Shown: one piece after another, positions 26,001 to 40,080 of the stretch
How positions within the stretch are numbered: the first letter of the stretch is position 1
Layout of the letters: the number at the start of each line of letters is the position of its first letter
Assembly (NCBI RefSeq): GCF_003672135.1
Contig: NC_039512.1
Location: forward strand, 16,508,874 to 16,572,873
DNA: 64,000 bases
Direction: 5' to 3'
Source of the DNA: Ooceraea biroi
Taxonomy: Eukaryota > Arthropoda > Insecta > Hymenoptera > Formicidae
Translations under genes and position numbers: made by a program
The notes under the pieces: model-generated
Told to the model about the DNA's origin: nothing
The model's input: the letters and a program-made list of their open reading frames with translations, nothing else
Database searches by the model: none

Positions 26001-29000
26001 ATCCTAAGTTGATAGCATAAATCAGTCCGTTTAATCTGTGGAGTGTACGGCTGTGTGGTACGCAAAATTTACCGGGTATTCAACGGATTTATTTCTGACG
26101 TCATCTTGAGCAAATTTATGTATGTAAATTTATTTGATTTTTTAATTTCTTATTTTACTCCTGAAGCTATAAAGATTTGAGGAAATCTGGAAAAATTTTA
26201 GAAAAATGAAGCGAAAGATAAAAATTAAATAAAGAGAGAAAGAACGTGATAAAATAAAATTGTGAAATAATACTTTTGAAAACTTATTATTTCGTTAAAT
26301 AAAACTGAATTAAAAAATTGCCTTCTTCATAATTATACGGTAGACTCTTCTCATTTTACATTAAAAATGTTTTTGTTGTGGTTTTTAATATTACATTTTT
26401 TTGAATGTTTAAAGAAGACACAAAAGATAGCAATAGTCGATCACGAATGCAAGCTAAGGATAAAATATTTGAATATCCGCGTTGAACTTCGTTTTTTCAA
26501 GAAGAGTGATATATGGATCAGATGAAACATTTATGACTGATTGTATTCTTTGTGTCTCGTGACATTCAAATGAAAAATTTTCCTACTTCAAGATGAAGAA
26601 AATGCGATATAAATATAAAAAAGTTCTCAAATTGAATTTTTCTTAATAAAATGATAAATTTTAATAAATGATAAATGTGATCTTTTGACATTTTATATTG
26701 ATTTTCTCATTTTCTCATTATATGTATTTCCATAAAGCTTGCAGAGAAAACGATTTCTTTTTATTTGTTTAGAACTCAAAAATTGCTTGACGTCTTGGCT
26801 GCGAAAAAATTTTCGTTTAACATTTGAGAAATAGATTTGCTGTGAGCTTTCGCATTCTAGTCAGAAATTGCTTTGCATTTCAACACGGTATATTGAGCAG
26901 TTAGAATTTATATTTACGAAACTAAAGGCACAATTATTTTTCAATAAATCATGTGACTTTTTTTATTTGATTTTTTTAGGGACGTTTATTCCCTATGGTT
27001 ACCTACACGCTCATTCATCATCATCCATTGAATCGTTGCTGTGCTGTTATCTTATCTTCGGTGATTTATCGCACACTACATTTACTCATTCATCGCTCGT
27101 GTTAATACTCTTTCCCCTCGCTTCGTTAACATTAATTAATCTTATTCCTCAGGGGATAGAATCAGGAACAGTCGTAACATAAGGACAAAGGACAAGTCCG
27201 AGGAAAATTACAAAACCGCCGCGACAGGTTTTCGAATCCCGAAGTTTCTTGATTAATAACGTTTTACATGACGCCTCTTTCGCGATTATAAATTGCTATA
27301 TCGTTTGCGATATTGTATCTTGCTATGATTTCAGAAATTCGAGGCATAAATAACTTAATATATTTGAGCATTGTTTTTTATTTTTTATAAACTTGTATAA
27401 AGTGTACAAATTAATTCGGTGCGTTTAAGTCTTTCTAATTATTTTATATCTAAATATGCCTTCTCAATATTTTAAATTTAAATATTTTCTGCACTTTGAT
27501 GGATTTGAAGTGCTACTAATAACGTTTACAAATAGGTACTCCTTTATAAATCCAGCAATATAATTAAAAAAAATAGCAATAAACATGAATACCGTCAATC
27601 GAGCGTGTTTAAGACAGTACGTTTTTTACATTCCAATTAAAAGGAATGTTCTTGAAACTCAAGAATAAGTTCCTTTATTCCTGCTGACTTATAAAATATG
27701 TAAAACTGGTATTAGAGATTTCGTGATGGAAATTTTAATTTAATAAAGAATGACCAGGAACTCTCTCTTTCTCTTTCCAGGCAACCTTCGAAATTTAATA
27801 GTGAAGAAGAATAATAAAGCAGCAACTATTGGATGAGAACTTCGCGTAAAAGGTGTTCATTTCACAGTTTTGAGTTTTGTGATAGACTATTGCGATCGAT
27901 TGCAGCCATTAGTGAAACTTCAGAAATGCGTTTCACATGCGTTGGATGTAAACAACAAACAGCAATATCGGAGCACGGGCATACGATCATGGTTTTGTTG
28001 CCCAGGAAAGAAAAAAGCGATTTCTTGCATCAAATTGTGTATAATGGATGATTAAAAAATAGATTTTGTATGATAGTGCTAACAATAAGTCATGGATGGA
28101 TTCTGGCCAACCAACAACATCGACAGTAAAGTTCAACATTCTTGATTATCTATGTCTAAAATCCGTCCAATAATATCAAATCTGTACATAATATCCTACA
28201 TCGAGGACAGATAAAGTCCTACAAATTCAAAAGAAAAGAGAAAAACGATCAACAATAAGCCGAAAAAATCGGCAAATACAGATTAACTAAACGCGCGTTT
28301 TTTATTTCTGTTTTCTAGCTTTCTGGAAAGCGCATCGTATTTTGCAACGTTACTGCCTTCGAATACTTAACAAAGGGAAGAGGTATTAATACTACCACGC
28401 CAAGCTCGCACCGCTGCAACTCCGTGTTTTACAATTCACTCTAGGATTTACATGACCTATATCCCTGCCTATGAGAGCATGACACGAAAAAAAGGAAGGA
28501 AAATAAAATACCACAAGAGTAAAATATTTTGATTTTATACAAATGTTATTCTTCTTATTAATACAACATAAAATTTGAAAAAATTCTTGCTAAATATAAT
28601 GTTAAGTATTTGTAACAAAATGATTCCTATGATTCATCATTCTTTTAAGTAGAGACGTTAAACAAAAGTATAAAAATAAATGATCGCAAAATAAATGATC
28701 TCAAGGCAGTTATTAATATAATAAATTAAATTAATTAATTTTATTTATATAAAAAAATTAAATAAAACATATTACGATTTAAAAGCAGAACAATCAAACA
28801 GAATTCGCGAAAGATATAATAAAAAATGCAAAGATTATTCGCGATAGGAAGCCGAAGATACATAAAGGGGAAAGAATAGAAAATCAATATACATCAACAT
28901 TCAATTAACGGCCGTTGATGGGAAAATAATGGACGACTAATAACTTGATTATAAATACCATTCGATAACAGCATAAAAAGCGGATCTTTTTGTCAGTCAT

Positions 29001-30421
29001 AACATGAAATTATTTCTCGCTCATCTTTAGAAATGATGGAGAAACATTAAAATTTGCGATGCATAAAACTCTCGAGGCAATACAAACATTAAGAAAAAGC
29101 ATCCAATGCATAAATTACTATTTGCAATGTTCCAAATCTCATCAGTAATTTTCAATATAATAGCTTAAATAATCCATAAAGACAGCTTGTACAAGCGTGG
29201 AATGTATTGTATAATATATATCTAATTAGTGACCTATAATTATTCCAGACAATATCGATTTACGGATAAAAATATTTCTATTCTAATTTTATATGAGGAA
29301 GGAACGTATTTTTTTAAGAGCTGTAATTTATCTTTAACCTGATTGTCTTAACTGTTTCATTATTCTTCGTTGAAGAAGCAATTTTAAATTGCATAAGGTT
29401 TTCTTTCACAAAAAGTAAAAAGTCTGAGCATATTGAGTTATGAGATTACTTATTTACAATAAAGATACTAGAATAAAATAACGCACGCTTTCGAACAAGT
29501 TTATATATTTTTATAACATTTTCGCGCATGTACATCTTCTTCATCGAGTATCACAGATATTTAGAATTACAAATATTAAAATTTCATTGCGTGAAAATGT
29601 AATATCTCGTCGCATCCGAAGCTACAGAAACCATAGCACGGAATAATGTGACGAATTCATGAGAACATTACACGTCGATCTCTTTCTCTGTATGCGTATT
29701 TACGGTTTTAATACATTTTAAATCTTTAAAACTGCTATTTAAATACAGATCTTTTGCAATTTCACGTAAAATAGTATTCTTATTATTCCATTGTTGCTTG
29801 ACGTATTAGTTAAGGCTTTTATGTGTGATTGCAATATACTTCTCGTCGTAACCTAATTCTTACACATGCAATAAATATAAAGTAATAGCACAAATTATAT
29901 GTGAAGATACAAAATTATTTTATTATTGACAACGAATAAAACTTGCAATATACATACATCAACAAACATCCTCTCCACACATAATTTCTGTTCGCGTCGC
30001 ATTTATCACATGTACAGTATGTGAATATATATAAACTAAATATTTTGAGATTGTAATACACAATTTCCATTTCGTTAAACCATAACTATTTCGTGAAGAA
30101 AAAAAATTATAGTCATAATGTGTGATTGATAAAGAAATTGAACCTAAATTCATTTATGACATTTATCGATTTTCCGATTTTGAGCGTTCGACAATATCTT
30201 CTTACTAGTATTTTGTACGTAATCGAATAAAATAGCGCTATACATTTGAAAGAGTAATGCCAAATATTTGCAAGGATGTAATTTTTAGTATTTAGATGAT
30301 TTATACTAAAAATTTATAAATTTCTAGTTATGCGCGCGCGTGATGATATTTTTCCAAATTAATTCAATATTTCTCTATGTAGAAATATATTATTATTTTC
30401 TTATTTATATTCTTATGTACA

Positions 30422-30459
<38 letters not shown>

Positions 30460-31371
30460 TTATATTATTTATCTTTTGCTATGCCTGTCTCAGAAAACTA
30501 AATTTTATATGTAATTTTAAATTTATGAGTTCAAGATAATTATAATATAATTAAAAATAATACAATTTCGTTCATACTTCTCTAATCGTTAAAATACATA
30601 TACATGCCTATATCTGTTTACTTAGTTTTAAAATTTGCAAATCAAAATTAAAGATACTGTACTTTATCGATTACTTCAAAATATACATTTGAAAATGTAA
30701 TTATATATAAAGCATTCTGCATATGATATATAAAAGACAGAAATATTAACAGCATGGTTTTCAAAATGGTAGCCGTTACTGCTTAAATAGCAAGCGGAAT
30801 AGTCGTTGATCACAATCCTTTATTTTAAAGAAAAATTAAATGTTTAATATCTAAAACACAACTAGCCTCTTTAGTACAGAAAGTGTTAGCGATAGTAACG
30901 GATATATCGTTCTATATTGCGCTTTAACACGTTATATGTCTAATCAGAAAGATGATTTGAACATTATTTTCCCGTATCAGTTACAGCATAGATTTCAATA
31001 TCGAATAAAACTATATATTCAATTTATATTTATATTATGTTATACATCTTGCATAACGTAGAAATAAATTGTCTTTTATGTCTTTCAGTTTAACATTTAC
31101 AGCTTATCTATTGCATGAATGACATTATTGGTATCGATTACTTGTTGGGTCCATAACTATGCTAATAGCTAAAGTAGGCACTTTTGTACTTTTTACAATA
31201 GATTACCTGTTTTCCAATCAAGTATCTCTAAGACAATAAGACAGTCTTGTCTCAGCTCTACAAATGTTTTCAAATTAAAAAAGGGAAGCCTGAATGCAAT
31301 TGTAGAGGCGATAAAGTAAAAAAAAGGAAGTAAAAATATCCTAAATCAATGGCACGTAAGAGAAAATAATA
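23017..31371. other. Intergenic: GPCR 5' flank and scavenger receptor 3' flank
   Basis: No protein-coding exon is recognised in about 8.3 kb. CpG-richer patches lie at about 24220-24420 and 25580-25920; the latter may be a promoter or 5' exon of the GPCR, but no splice link can be shown. Short tracts include a CT run near 24570-24592. The part next to 31371 probably contains the scavenger receptor 3' UTR. Confidence 0.4.
30427..30459. repeat. (TA)n microsatellite
   Basis: An uninterrupted TA tract of about 33 bp, 3' of the scavenger receptor gene. Confidence 0.9.
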
Positions 31372-34005
31372 CTACGCCTCACTTTTGTTCACAGTGTCGG
31401 CGTCATATTTGGATAGTAACACCTGACCTTCTTCTCCTCGCCACTTCTGTCGGATATAAGTAAACAGCCCGATGAAGAATATTAAAACTCCAATGCCCGC
31501 TATTCCGAAGCACGTTACACTACCGAGTGTCGAAAGCGTCAAGAGTAGCTTAACTTGACTCGCGTAACTGGCAGTTAAATTAGTTTCTTGAGTGAACCAC
31601 AGCATAGGAACGTAAACCTTGCTTATATTTTGGAACAGTCTGAAAAATTCAGCATAAATTTAGTAAAACAGTTTCGGATTATCCATCCATTAATTTACAG
31701 AGGCGCACACACAGGAAGGCTCCGACTCGTTGATTATTATTCAAATCTAATGAGCTTTATACGACATAAAGTTGATTAGTATCATTATTCTGGTTGTACA
31801 GATATATCTAGTAATTAATAGTCGAAGATAATATTCCGGATACTCTTCCCTTTCCTAAGATCGTAATAGTCTTCATTATTTTCGAAATAGCTTATTTGTT
31901 TGCTGTTACAAAACATCTGCGTGCGCCACTGGCTATCTGTGTTGCATTCACTATTTACTCACGACATATGCTCCACTGGTTCGACCAATAGATTTAATTG
32001 CAGTTGTGCCTTGACTTGCATCGGGATACCTGTGACCTATAGAATTTTTCTCTCGTTTAATATCCACATAGCGAGGCGCGTGTCTTATCGATTTTAATTT
32101 AAGGCATAAATAATGATTATTTGCGAAACACTTACCGGTTCTACGACCATTAATAACTCGTGTTTTTCTTTATCGGGCGACATGCCCGTTATAGCATCTC
32201 TGTAGCTCGGATCCGCCAGGTAAAAGTGCGGCATACTAACGAACGCCGGTGCACCAAATTTACAAGATGAGATATTTAAGGTGCCGCTGGGTCCGCAATC
32301 TCCATTAGGACAGTAGCATCGTCTTGATGGCACCATTTCGCCATTGTCTAACATTTCCTCAGTTCCGACATATTTGTTTCCCATTAGCTCTTGAAATTGC
32401 GTTGTATTATCGAATGATAATTTCAAAGATCTGGACAAAAAAATGGAAAAAGTTTTTACTCGTAGGAGTAAATTAATATATTTGCAAATTGACTTTAAAC
32501 AGCTAAATTTTATTATATTATATTTTTTATACTAAAGCGAATATTTTATATAAATAATACTTGTGCAAACATAATTCGTACAGAGTACATACTTCAATTT
32601 ATCCAACACTTGGCAATGATCTTTTAATATAAAGCTCTTCTAAAAATATTATTTTTATATAAAAATAATAGCAAAATTTATTCCATTAAAATAGTATATG
32701 ATTATATTATATTTGACAGAGACAACTAGAGTAACATTTTAAACCATTATTTTGACTGATCTATGTTACTTATAAATTTTATATTATTTACATAATGTAC
32801 AAAAATAATTTGCATACTGCATGTTCTACTCACGTGCAAATATCGGGGACAAATATAGACACGGTGTCATTATTCGGCAAAGGCGGCCATAAATCACCAA
32901 GCGATCCATCTATTGCACCGCACGAGCCTTCGTAAAAATCTGTTCTGCTCTTAAAGTTCCATTCTTTAGATATTCCCATGCTATAAAAATTAGTTGACCC
33001 AGTGAATATGTTGAATGTGCCATCGTAAGTCTCCGAGTCATTTCTCTGCAAGAATAATCGTTAAATAAATAAAAGAAAATGGTAAGCACGAAAAAAGTGC
33101 ACTACACCGGATATTGTTGAATGTTCGGTTCATTACTTACCGCGTAAAACCATCCGAATTTAGTGTACGGTAATCTGGTCGCATTCATTTTTCGCGCAAT
33201 TCGCAGCAACGTATCGTCGTACCCCTCAAATAACAATTCACGTACGGATTTAGTCAGCATTAATTTCTCTCCTAGACGTACCATGAATCCGTTTGTCAGT
33301 GCACGTATGTAGCCAGGCCTTTTTCGCACGGTGTAGCCAATAGTCTATAAATGGGCATATGAGTCATGTAACACAATGCGATAAATTATGCATCAGTTTT
33401 TTTTCGAACGAAGTTACGTCATTCCTTACCACAGCGATTGGATTTAAGTTGGTTACTTTATCGGAAAGACTACCGTTGGATAGCGACTCCTCAAACAACC
33501 ATATTTTCTTCCTTTGGAAAGTGACCGTTCCGTCGTTGTCATTCCACACCTCATTTACCTTATAATCAATTTCTCTGCAAAACATTTCCCTGCATAATTC
33601 TTTCCTAATCGAAATATCACCTCGTACTCTCGAAGCTTCGTGGAAATTACGTTACCGAAAGACATAGGGTCCCATCTCTTCGAAATGTGGTTTCACACCA
33701 GCACGAAACAGTTCCGCATTAGTCCAATTGAACATGTAAAATTTGAAGTACATCGGAATAGGAGTCTCCTTCCACATGTTGTAACTTACGGATGATGGCG
33801 ACAGCATCAATACCTGTTACACAAACGTGTGAACCAGACATATGACTCTTATCAAAGTGCGCGTAATTTTTCTGCCTTTTGAATTTACCTTGAAAAGAAC
33901 CCAGTCATATATCACAGGCCAAAGCGATCCAGTGATTACACCGAGAAGCGTTATCACCGTACCGACGATTGAAATAATCCAAATTTTTTTATTGGACCGC
34001 TCCAT
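31372..34005 (-). CDS. Croquemort-type CD36 family scavenger receptor, complete
   Basis: Eight minus-strand exons join in frame to 490 residues: 34005-33889, 33813-33656, 33574-33430, 33344-33141, 33045-32834, 32430-32136, 32036-31963 and 31639-31372. The topology is the CD36 one: a short cytoplasmic N-terminus, a TM helix at about 8-26, a large ectodomain with many NxT/NxS sites, and a second TM helix near the C-terminus. Family blocks are clear: TPIPMYFKFYMFNWTN, EEMGPYVF, GDLWPP, KYVGTEEMLDNGE, MPHFYLADPSY and PDKEKHE. They match Drosophila croquemort better than SNMP or emp. Croquemort takes part in phagocytosis of apoptotic cells and lipid or pathogen recognition. Ectodomain cysteines are present (DIC, CYCPNGDC, SSCKFG). 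A splice acceptor lies just upstream of the ATG at about 34027, so the 5' UTR continues in upstream exons. Confidence 0.9.
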
Positions 34006-35133
34006 TTTTATCCGTGCTGCGGACCTGTAAGTAATAAACGAATATATGTAACTTTATATAGAAAATTGCAATAGTCAGTTGGGCATTAACTATGTGAACC
34101 AATCAGAAAAAAATTTTAATGATTTAAAATATTTTTACAATATTTTTAATGTATAGAAAACCCATTTAATATTGTACATATTATAGAAACTATGCATCTA
34201 TAATTCATAGAACATATGGATCTCAAATACTTGCATTAAAGTGAACATTTTAATTTAAAATAGATGGATATATATCGAACATAAATTTATATTATTTTAA
34301 ATATTTATTGCGACATAATATTACAAATATATATATTAACACCAGAGCTGATAAAACAATATGCATCAATTAATTAAAGCGAACATATCTGATAAAGCAG
34401 TTGTCAGATAGCTATATGATGATTAAAATAATCATTGCAGGAAGTAGGCATTTTTATGCAAGATTAATGAATTCAGATCATATACATGCCTGACTGAGCT
34501 AATAATTAATATCAAGCATTCCAGAATTGACGTCCTCTACAGTTTTCGCTTCGTTGGCGCTCATGGATTACCATAAATATTGTCCCTTACGTCATCGTAT
34601 CGCGTATACATCAGATTGGACATAAACAAGTGATTGTAATTTTATCTCCACAAAAATGGTAATAATCGTGATCGGCCTTCAGCAGTCAAGCAAAGTCGAA
34701 TCTATCGTGCATACACTGGCGAATGTTAACCTATTTCGTCGCGTCTATCTTGCTATGTAGACAGTCGCGCGAGCGGAACGAGAGGAAAATCGTTTCGCTT
34801 TAAAAGACTCGAATCGCGATTCCCGTTACACGTCAATCGCGAAAGGCCGCAGTTTTTCAAATACCAGCAAAAAAGTCGCATAGCGCACCCCTCGAGCGCG
34901 TCGGAAGACTGGACTGGAGCAGTACGAACTTTGCGCACATACGCGACTGCACTACATTACACTTTCTGCACTCGAGCAACAGTATCGTGCTTGTGAAAAT
35001 TGTAATTTATCTTTCTTTCTAATACATGCAATGTTACTGTACTTTTATTAATTTAATATGTTAAATAAAAATAAATTAATATCTTAACACAATATTGTTA
35101 AATAAAAATAAATTAATATTGCAATATATACAT

Positions 35134-35906
35134 CCCAGGCAGCACACATTGGTTTCAAAACCGTTTCATAAACGTTTTGCCGTAACGTTTCATAACCATT
35201 TTATTGAAACGTTTATTTAGGAGAAAATGTCCAACGAAAAAACGTTAGGAGAAACGTTTCTTTTTCGGCAAAAAAACCTTTCAGAAACCATCAGAAAAAT
35301 ATTTATCAATTCTATATATCAGTGCCTCAAAGATAGACAGAGTTAAGTCACATTTTTGTAAACAACTAGATCTTTATATTTTATGAATTACTCTCTAAAT
35401 TTCGTGTAGTGGAATCTCACTCTTTTGAAATATCACTTCAAGCAATAGTGATCTCAAAAGTTTCAAAAGAAAAGAAGAAGAAAAGAGTATTGGATCGGTT
35501 TTCCGGATGGTTATTTATAAGGTGATAACACAAATGTTACTTGCGAGAACGTCACGTCTGGCCCGGCCATCTATCGGTCGCTTGGTGAATCAGAGGTGGG
35601 AATCACACACACTTGTGTTGATTTTGTCTCTTGTTCCATAATCGAGTACATTGAAACGTATGATGCAAAAATAATTAATACTCGCAAAGTAAGTAGCAAT
35701 TACTATTTTTTCTATATCAATTATATAATTTCAAATCAATTTAATAAAACACATTTTTTGTTTCCGTGGAAACGTGAAAAATACGGTTTTAAAATTGAGG
35801 TCTAAAAACGGTTTCTATTTAAACCGTTTCTTAAATGGTACTTTATGTTTCTTAGACATTAGATACGTCTAAGAAACATATATTAGGCTAACATGTGCTG
35901 CCTGGG
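35134..35906. mobile_element. 773-bp element with CCCAGGCAGCACA terminal repeats
   Basis: Bounded by CCCAGGCAGCACA at the left and its exact reverse complement TGTGCTGCCTGGG at the right (13 bp). The interior is rich in GAAACG/AAACGTTT motifs in both orientations. There is no transposase, and no target duplication longer than about 2 bp is evident. Confidence 0.65.
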
Positions 35907-36273
35907 ATATATTCTAACGAAGTAACAAAATTCAGCATTGAAGATGATAAACTGCAATTTCGAAATTTTGACGCACAAAACTGGAAAGCGGCAGAAAATA
36001 ACAACGAAAGACAGATGAGAAAGCAGATTAAAAAATAATCTCGCACGTACGATTAAGCAGTCTTTCGGTACACGTGTTTCTTTGTCGCGCTGCACTTTAT
36101 CTCGAAAATTTCGAAAACTCGAGATCTGTCGTTACACTCTAATTTCGTGATTTTGCAAACGATTTTTCATACTCTAAGAAAGCAACATACATATGGCGGA
36201 CGGGCCTTACCGGGCCCGTCAAAAATGCACCAGAGGGATGATGACTGCACGATATTCGCGCGAAAACACTTAC

Positions 36274-36560
36274 CGCACGGATGTCTGCGAAGTGGTCGCG
36301 TATCTGCGCGTCTGAGGACTCTCCATGGCCACTGGCTCTTGAGTATTTACTGGGATAACCATGTTATCTCGCTTTTCTTCTCTCTTTTTTTTTTAAATCC
36401 TTTAAAACTTCTAGAGAGACGCGACAGCAACTCGGTTTACGAAGAACTGATTACACGCGGTGCACGCACGCTAAGCGCGAGTGCGAATCCTCACGTTTCT
36501 CCTTCACGAATAATCATAGCAATCATACTTCTTCGAATTCCTCGCGATGGATGTTCAAAG
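36274..36560 (-). promoter_or_regulatory. Candidate non-coding first exon and promoter of the scavenger receptor
   Basis: On the minus strand a strong donor (CCGTGCG/GTAAGTG) lies at 36274/36273, preceded by CpG-rich sequence. The scavenger receptor needs an upstream exon because an acceptor sits just before its ATG at about 34027. Splicing from here is inferred, not shown. Confidence 0.3.
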
Positions 36561-37513
36561 TTTTAGTAATTTCCGTGAATTATCTGCGCGCGGATAACGC
36601 GCGTACGTGCATCCTGATCGAGTCGAAAGAACTATCTCGCGCGAAACCCGGTCACCGATTGGGGATATCAGCGATCGTGCGAGAAGCCTCGAGCCGGAAG
36701 AGCGCGTCGACGTGGAATTAGATTTCAATAATACCGAATGCCGATAAAAATATAAGAAGGGACAACGTTCTTTTTCTTATCAAACTGAGTGAGATAAGGT
36801 CGCCCCTGGACGACGCAGGAATACGACTGGGGGTATTTTTCCAGCTTTCTGCTTGAAAACGCGAGGATTGTATTCTACACAGTATTCGACACATCCCAAC
36901 ATCGCTTCACGCTGGTGCCTAATACAAAGCCTTTTTCTTCTTCAGAAGAAGAAACGGGCGATGACGTTTTCTTTTATCCGTGATGTAAAAATATCGTTTT
37001 CATAATGACAGCCAATGACAACACCTCGATGTTATTCATCATTTCTATAATCGTAACTAAACAGCTTCTCGAAAGAGTCGGAAACGAGTCTGCGACAGAA
37101 TATGTTGCGCATAAATATATACTCATTTGCGTGTTCGTCACGCATGGAACCGTGACTAATCATTCAGTGGAATAACAGGATCACACGATGAACATCAGGA
37201 TCAGCATCAAGGAAGCAGAATTGACATAATAGGATGATACATAATGTGCATGTTTATCAAATGTATATCGCGCGTCCGTCGCTCAAAGTTCAGATGTATT
37301 TGAAAGATCACAGCCGCGTGAGTGATATGCGATTATAAACGAGCCGACAGATCACACGCGTTGTTGCAGATAACAGCGCGACAGAAACTTTTAATTAAAG
37401 AAAGATGAATCAATACATGTTACTTCTCTTTCGAGGATATCGTCATTTCTGTGTCATTGTAAATATTCATTGCCCCTAATCAGTAATAAATATTTATGCT
37501 GACATGGAAAGTG

Positions 37514-38500
37514 CCCAGATAGCCAAGTCTGCCGAAAGCAGATGATGCCAACTATCCGCTATCAACTATTGCCAGCCGAAAGACAACAAATTTGATACAG
37601 AAGTTGTTGTTAACGATTAATTCGACAAATTGGTGCGAGAAATGTAACGGAGCTTGCTCACAAGATCTAAGAACGGATTGGCGGCAGAAACCGAGCAGAA
37701 TCTGCAAACATGGCTCGAAGTCGGATTGTCGACAGAAACCGAGCAAGATCTGCGCGCGCGGAATCTAACGGCAGATTGGCAGCAGAAACCGAGCAAGATC
37801 TGCGCGCGCGGAATCTAACGGCAGATTGGCAGCAGAAACCGAACAGGATCTGCAGCTTTTGACAGTATTCAAATTTACACGGCTATGAATATGTGTTTTC
37901 GCTGCGCACCGCTGTGCGGTGCACGCGTCGAGTTCTTACTCGATGTTACGATTTAGCCTAACAGTTACATAAGTTAATACACGCGCCTTGGCACGATAAT
38001 ATTAATTTTTCTGAAAATTTTTGCACTTGCGGCACGGAGGCTCCCATGGACAACGTCCATGTAGTTCGCGCACGCCACGAGCAATCTGAAGTTCGAAAGC
38101 AAAATTCGGACTTGAGATTAGAATAAATTAACAATAAGAGAGATTATGCAACGAACTGTCAGAAAGACACATCGAGCCAAATGTACTTTAATTTAACAAA
38201 CAAACAAATGCGTTCTTTTAACAATTTATAGTGTGTTAAAAGTAAACACATGCTTTAATATATCGTGAATATGAATGGCCAAAAGCTGCAGATTCTGTTC
38301 GGTTTCTGCCGTCAATCTGCCGTCAGATGTTAACAGATCCTGCTCGGTTTCCGCCGCCAATCTGCCGTCAGAGTCTGTTAGCAGGCTCTGCTGGCGGATC
38401 ACTATCCTAATGCGGACGTAACGGATGCCAATTTGCTATCAACTTCTGCAGTAATCTGTTGCCAATCTGCTGGCAGATTGCACACATTTTGCTTACTGGG
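37514..38500. mobile_element. 987-bp inverted-repeat element with internal 50-bp repeats
   Basis: The ends CCCAGATAGCC and GCTTACTGGG are imperfect inverted repeats. The interior is full of CTGCCGTCAATCTGC-type motifs that appear as GCAGATTGGCAGCAGAAACC on the left and as the complement on the right. A 50-bp unit (GAGCAAGATCTGCGCGCGCG onward) is repeated in tandem at about 37740-37850. No transposase is present. Confidence 0.65.
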
Positions 38501-39860
38501 TATATACATATCGGGACCGAAAAGTCCGTGCGCGGATTTTTTAGCAAAATTTAAACGCAAAACTTTCTCTTAATTCTTAATACAATATAAATCCTAAATG
38601 ATTACTGTACAGTATGTTGAAAAGAATATTTATTTTATAAAATTTATAACTAGAGGTACTAAACCAAATTCTTTAATAAAAAGTGTCATTAGCATTGGGT
38701 TTTGAAACAATATAGTAATAATAACATAAGTTTCATCGAATTCGGACAAGGAATATAATACCAAATTAAAATTTTACGAAAACTTATTTGAAATTCAGAT
38801 AAGAATATTATTTAATCATCTGTTTGCTGCACGCGAATTTGATAATTTAAATTTAAATTTATGAATCTCTCCATTTTTAATACAAAAATTACAGCTGTTT
38901 CTTTATTTTTGCTAATTATAATTAATTAATTTACAAAACGTTGATTTAAATCGTTATGTAATTAACGAAAGTTATCCTTTTTGGAAAAAAAGTCAAAGAT
39001 TTAGAATAACTTTGTTTGATTAATTATCTCCACAGAAATATTAATTTTAGTTGTAAGAATTAATCGTGATTGTCCTGTTATAATGTTTATATGACATACA
39101 TTGTGGGTAAATATAATATAGGAATATAAAGAAATTGTTACAACGTGAAAGTGAAAGTAACGAAGAGAAAATATCTCTACGGCAACTGCGCATCGCAATT
39201 TGATGGAAAGAAAGCTATCGTATCCTGCTACAAGATAGAGAAATAATACCAGCATGTTTCGTTCAGAGCCGGATGTATATACGTATAGAGTTTCCATCAA
39301 TATTCCTTTTCAAATCATATTTCAGCCTTTTATTTTAAACAACGTATAAGGATTGACAAAATAATTATCAAAGTAATCGAAATCTCTTTACATAATAACT
39401 TTCTTACATAACTACTTTCATTTTTTTTATTAAGAGAAAATTCTTTAACAGACTGTTTCTTTATAAAAAAAAAAACCAAACAAAAATATATATGACAATC
39501 GTAGTCGTTAGACTTGTTTTTTCCTCATTGTTTGTGCTAGTAAATCCGATTAAAACTTGAAACTTCAGCAGTCTCTAATTAGAAACGCTCGTCCGACAAA
39601 TTCTTTCGTGCGCGGCAAAACGATAAAAACGAGATGTGTCAATCGTTGAACCGATAAGAGTATGAAGTTCACGACTCGAGTGTAATTTTAGTAAATAAAT
39701 TTTACGGCGATTGTATAAGATAATCGAGATCCCTTGATAAATATACGATCATTAATATCTCATATCATCTCATCTTGACAATATCGATATTAAAAGTGAT
39801 AAAGAGCTCGATAAGAAATAAGAGTTCGAAAGATTAGAGAAAAACAGTATTTTTACTTAC

Positions 39861-40080
39861 CTATCATTCGTTGAGATTATTAATCCTCGGCGGAGTCGAA
39901 GTGCACCTCTTTTTTCTTGCGCTGTTCTCCTTATTCGCTCAGATCGGATCGCACTTTGCAACGCGCGCATTCGCGCGAGTTCACGAACCGACTGCGTTGT
40001 CCATAAGTCGTCGCGTGACGCGGCCTCGCACGAGTGAAGCACGCATCGCTTATGCTTCTGTGTTACATGTTCATGTATCT
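39861..40080 (-). promoter_or_regulatory. Second candidate 5' exon/promoter (minus strand)
   Basis: A minus-strand donor AATGATAG/GTAAGTAAA lies at 39861/39860 with CpG-rich sequence behind it. It could be an alternative distal first exon of the scavenger receptor or belong to an unrecognised non-coding transcript. Inference only. Confidence 0.22.

Noticed and set aside
25582..26065. Frames of 89-132 codons on both strands
   Set aside because: CpG-rich intergenic sequence with mutually overlapping frames; none continues through plausible splice sites.
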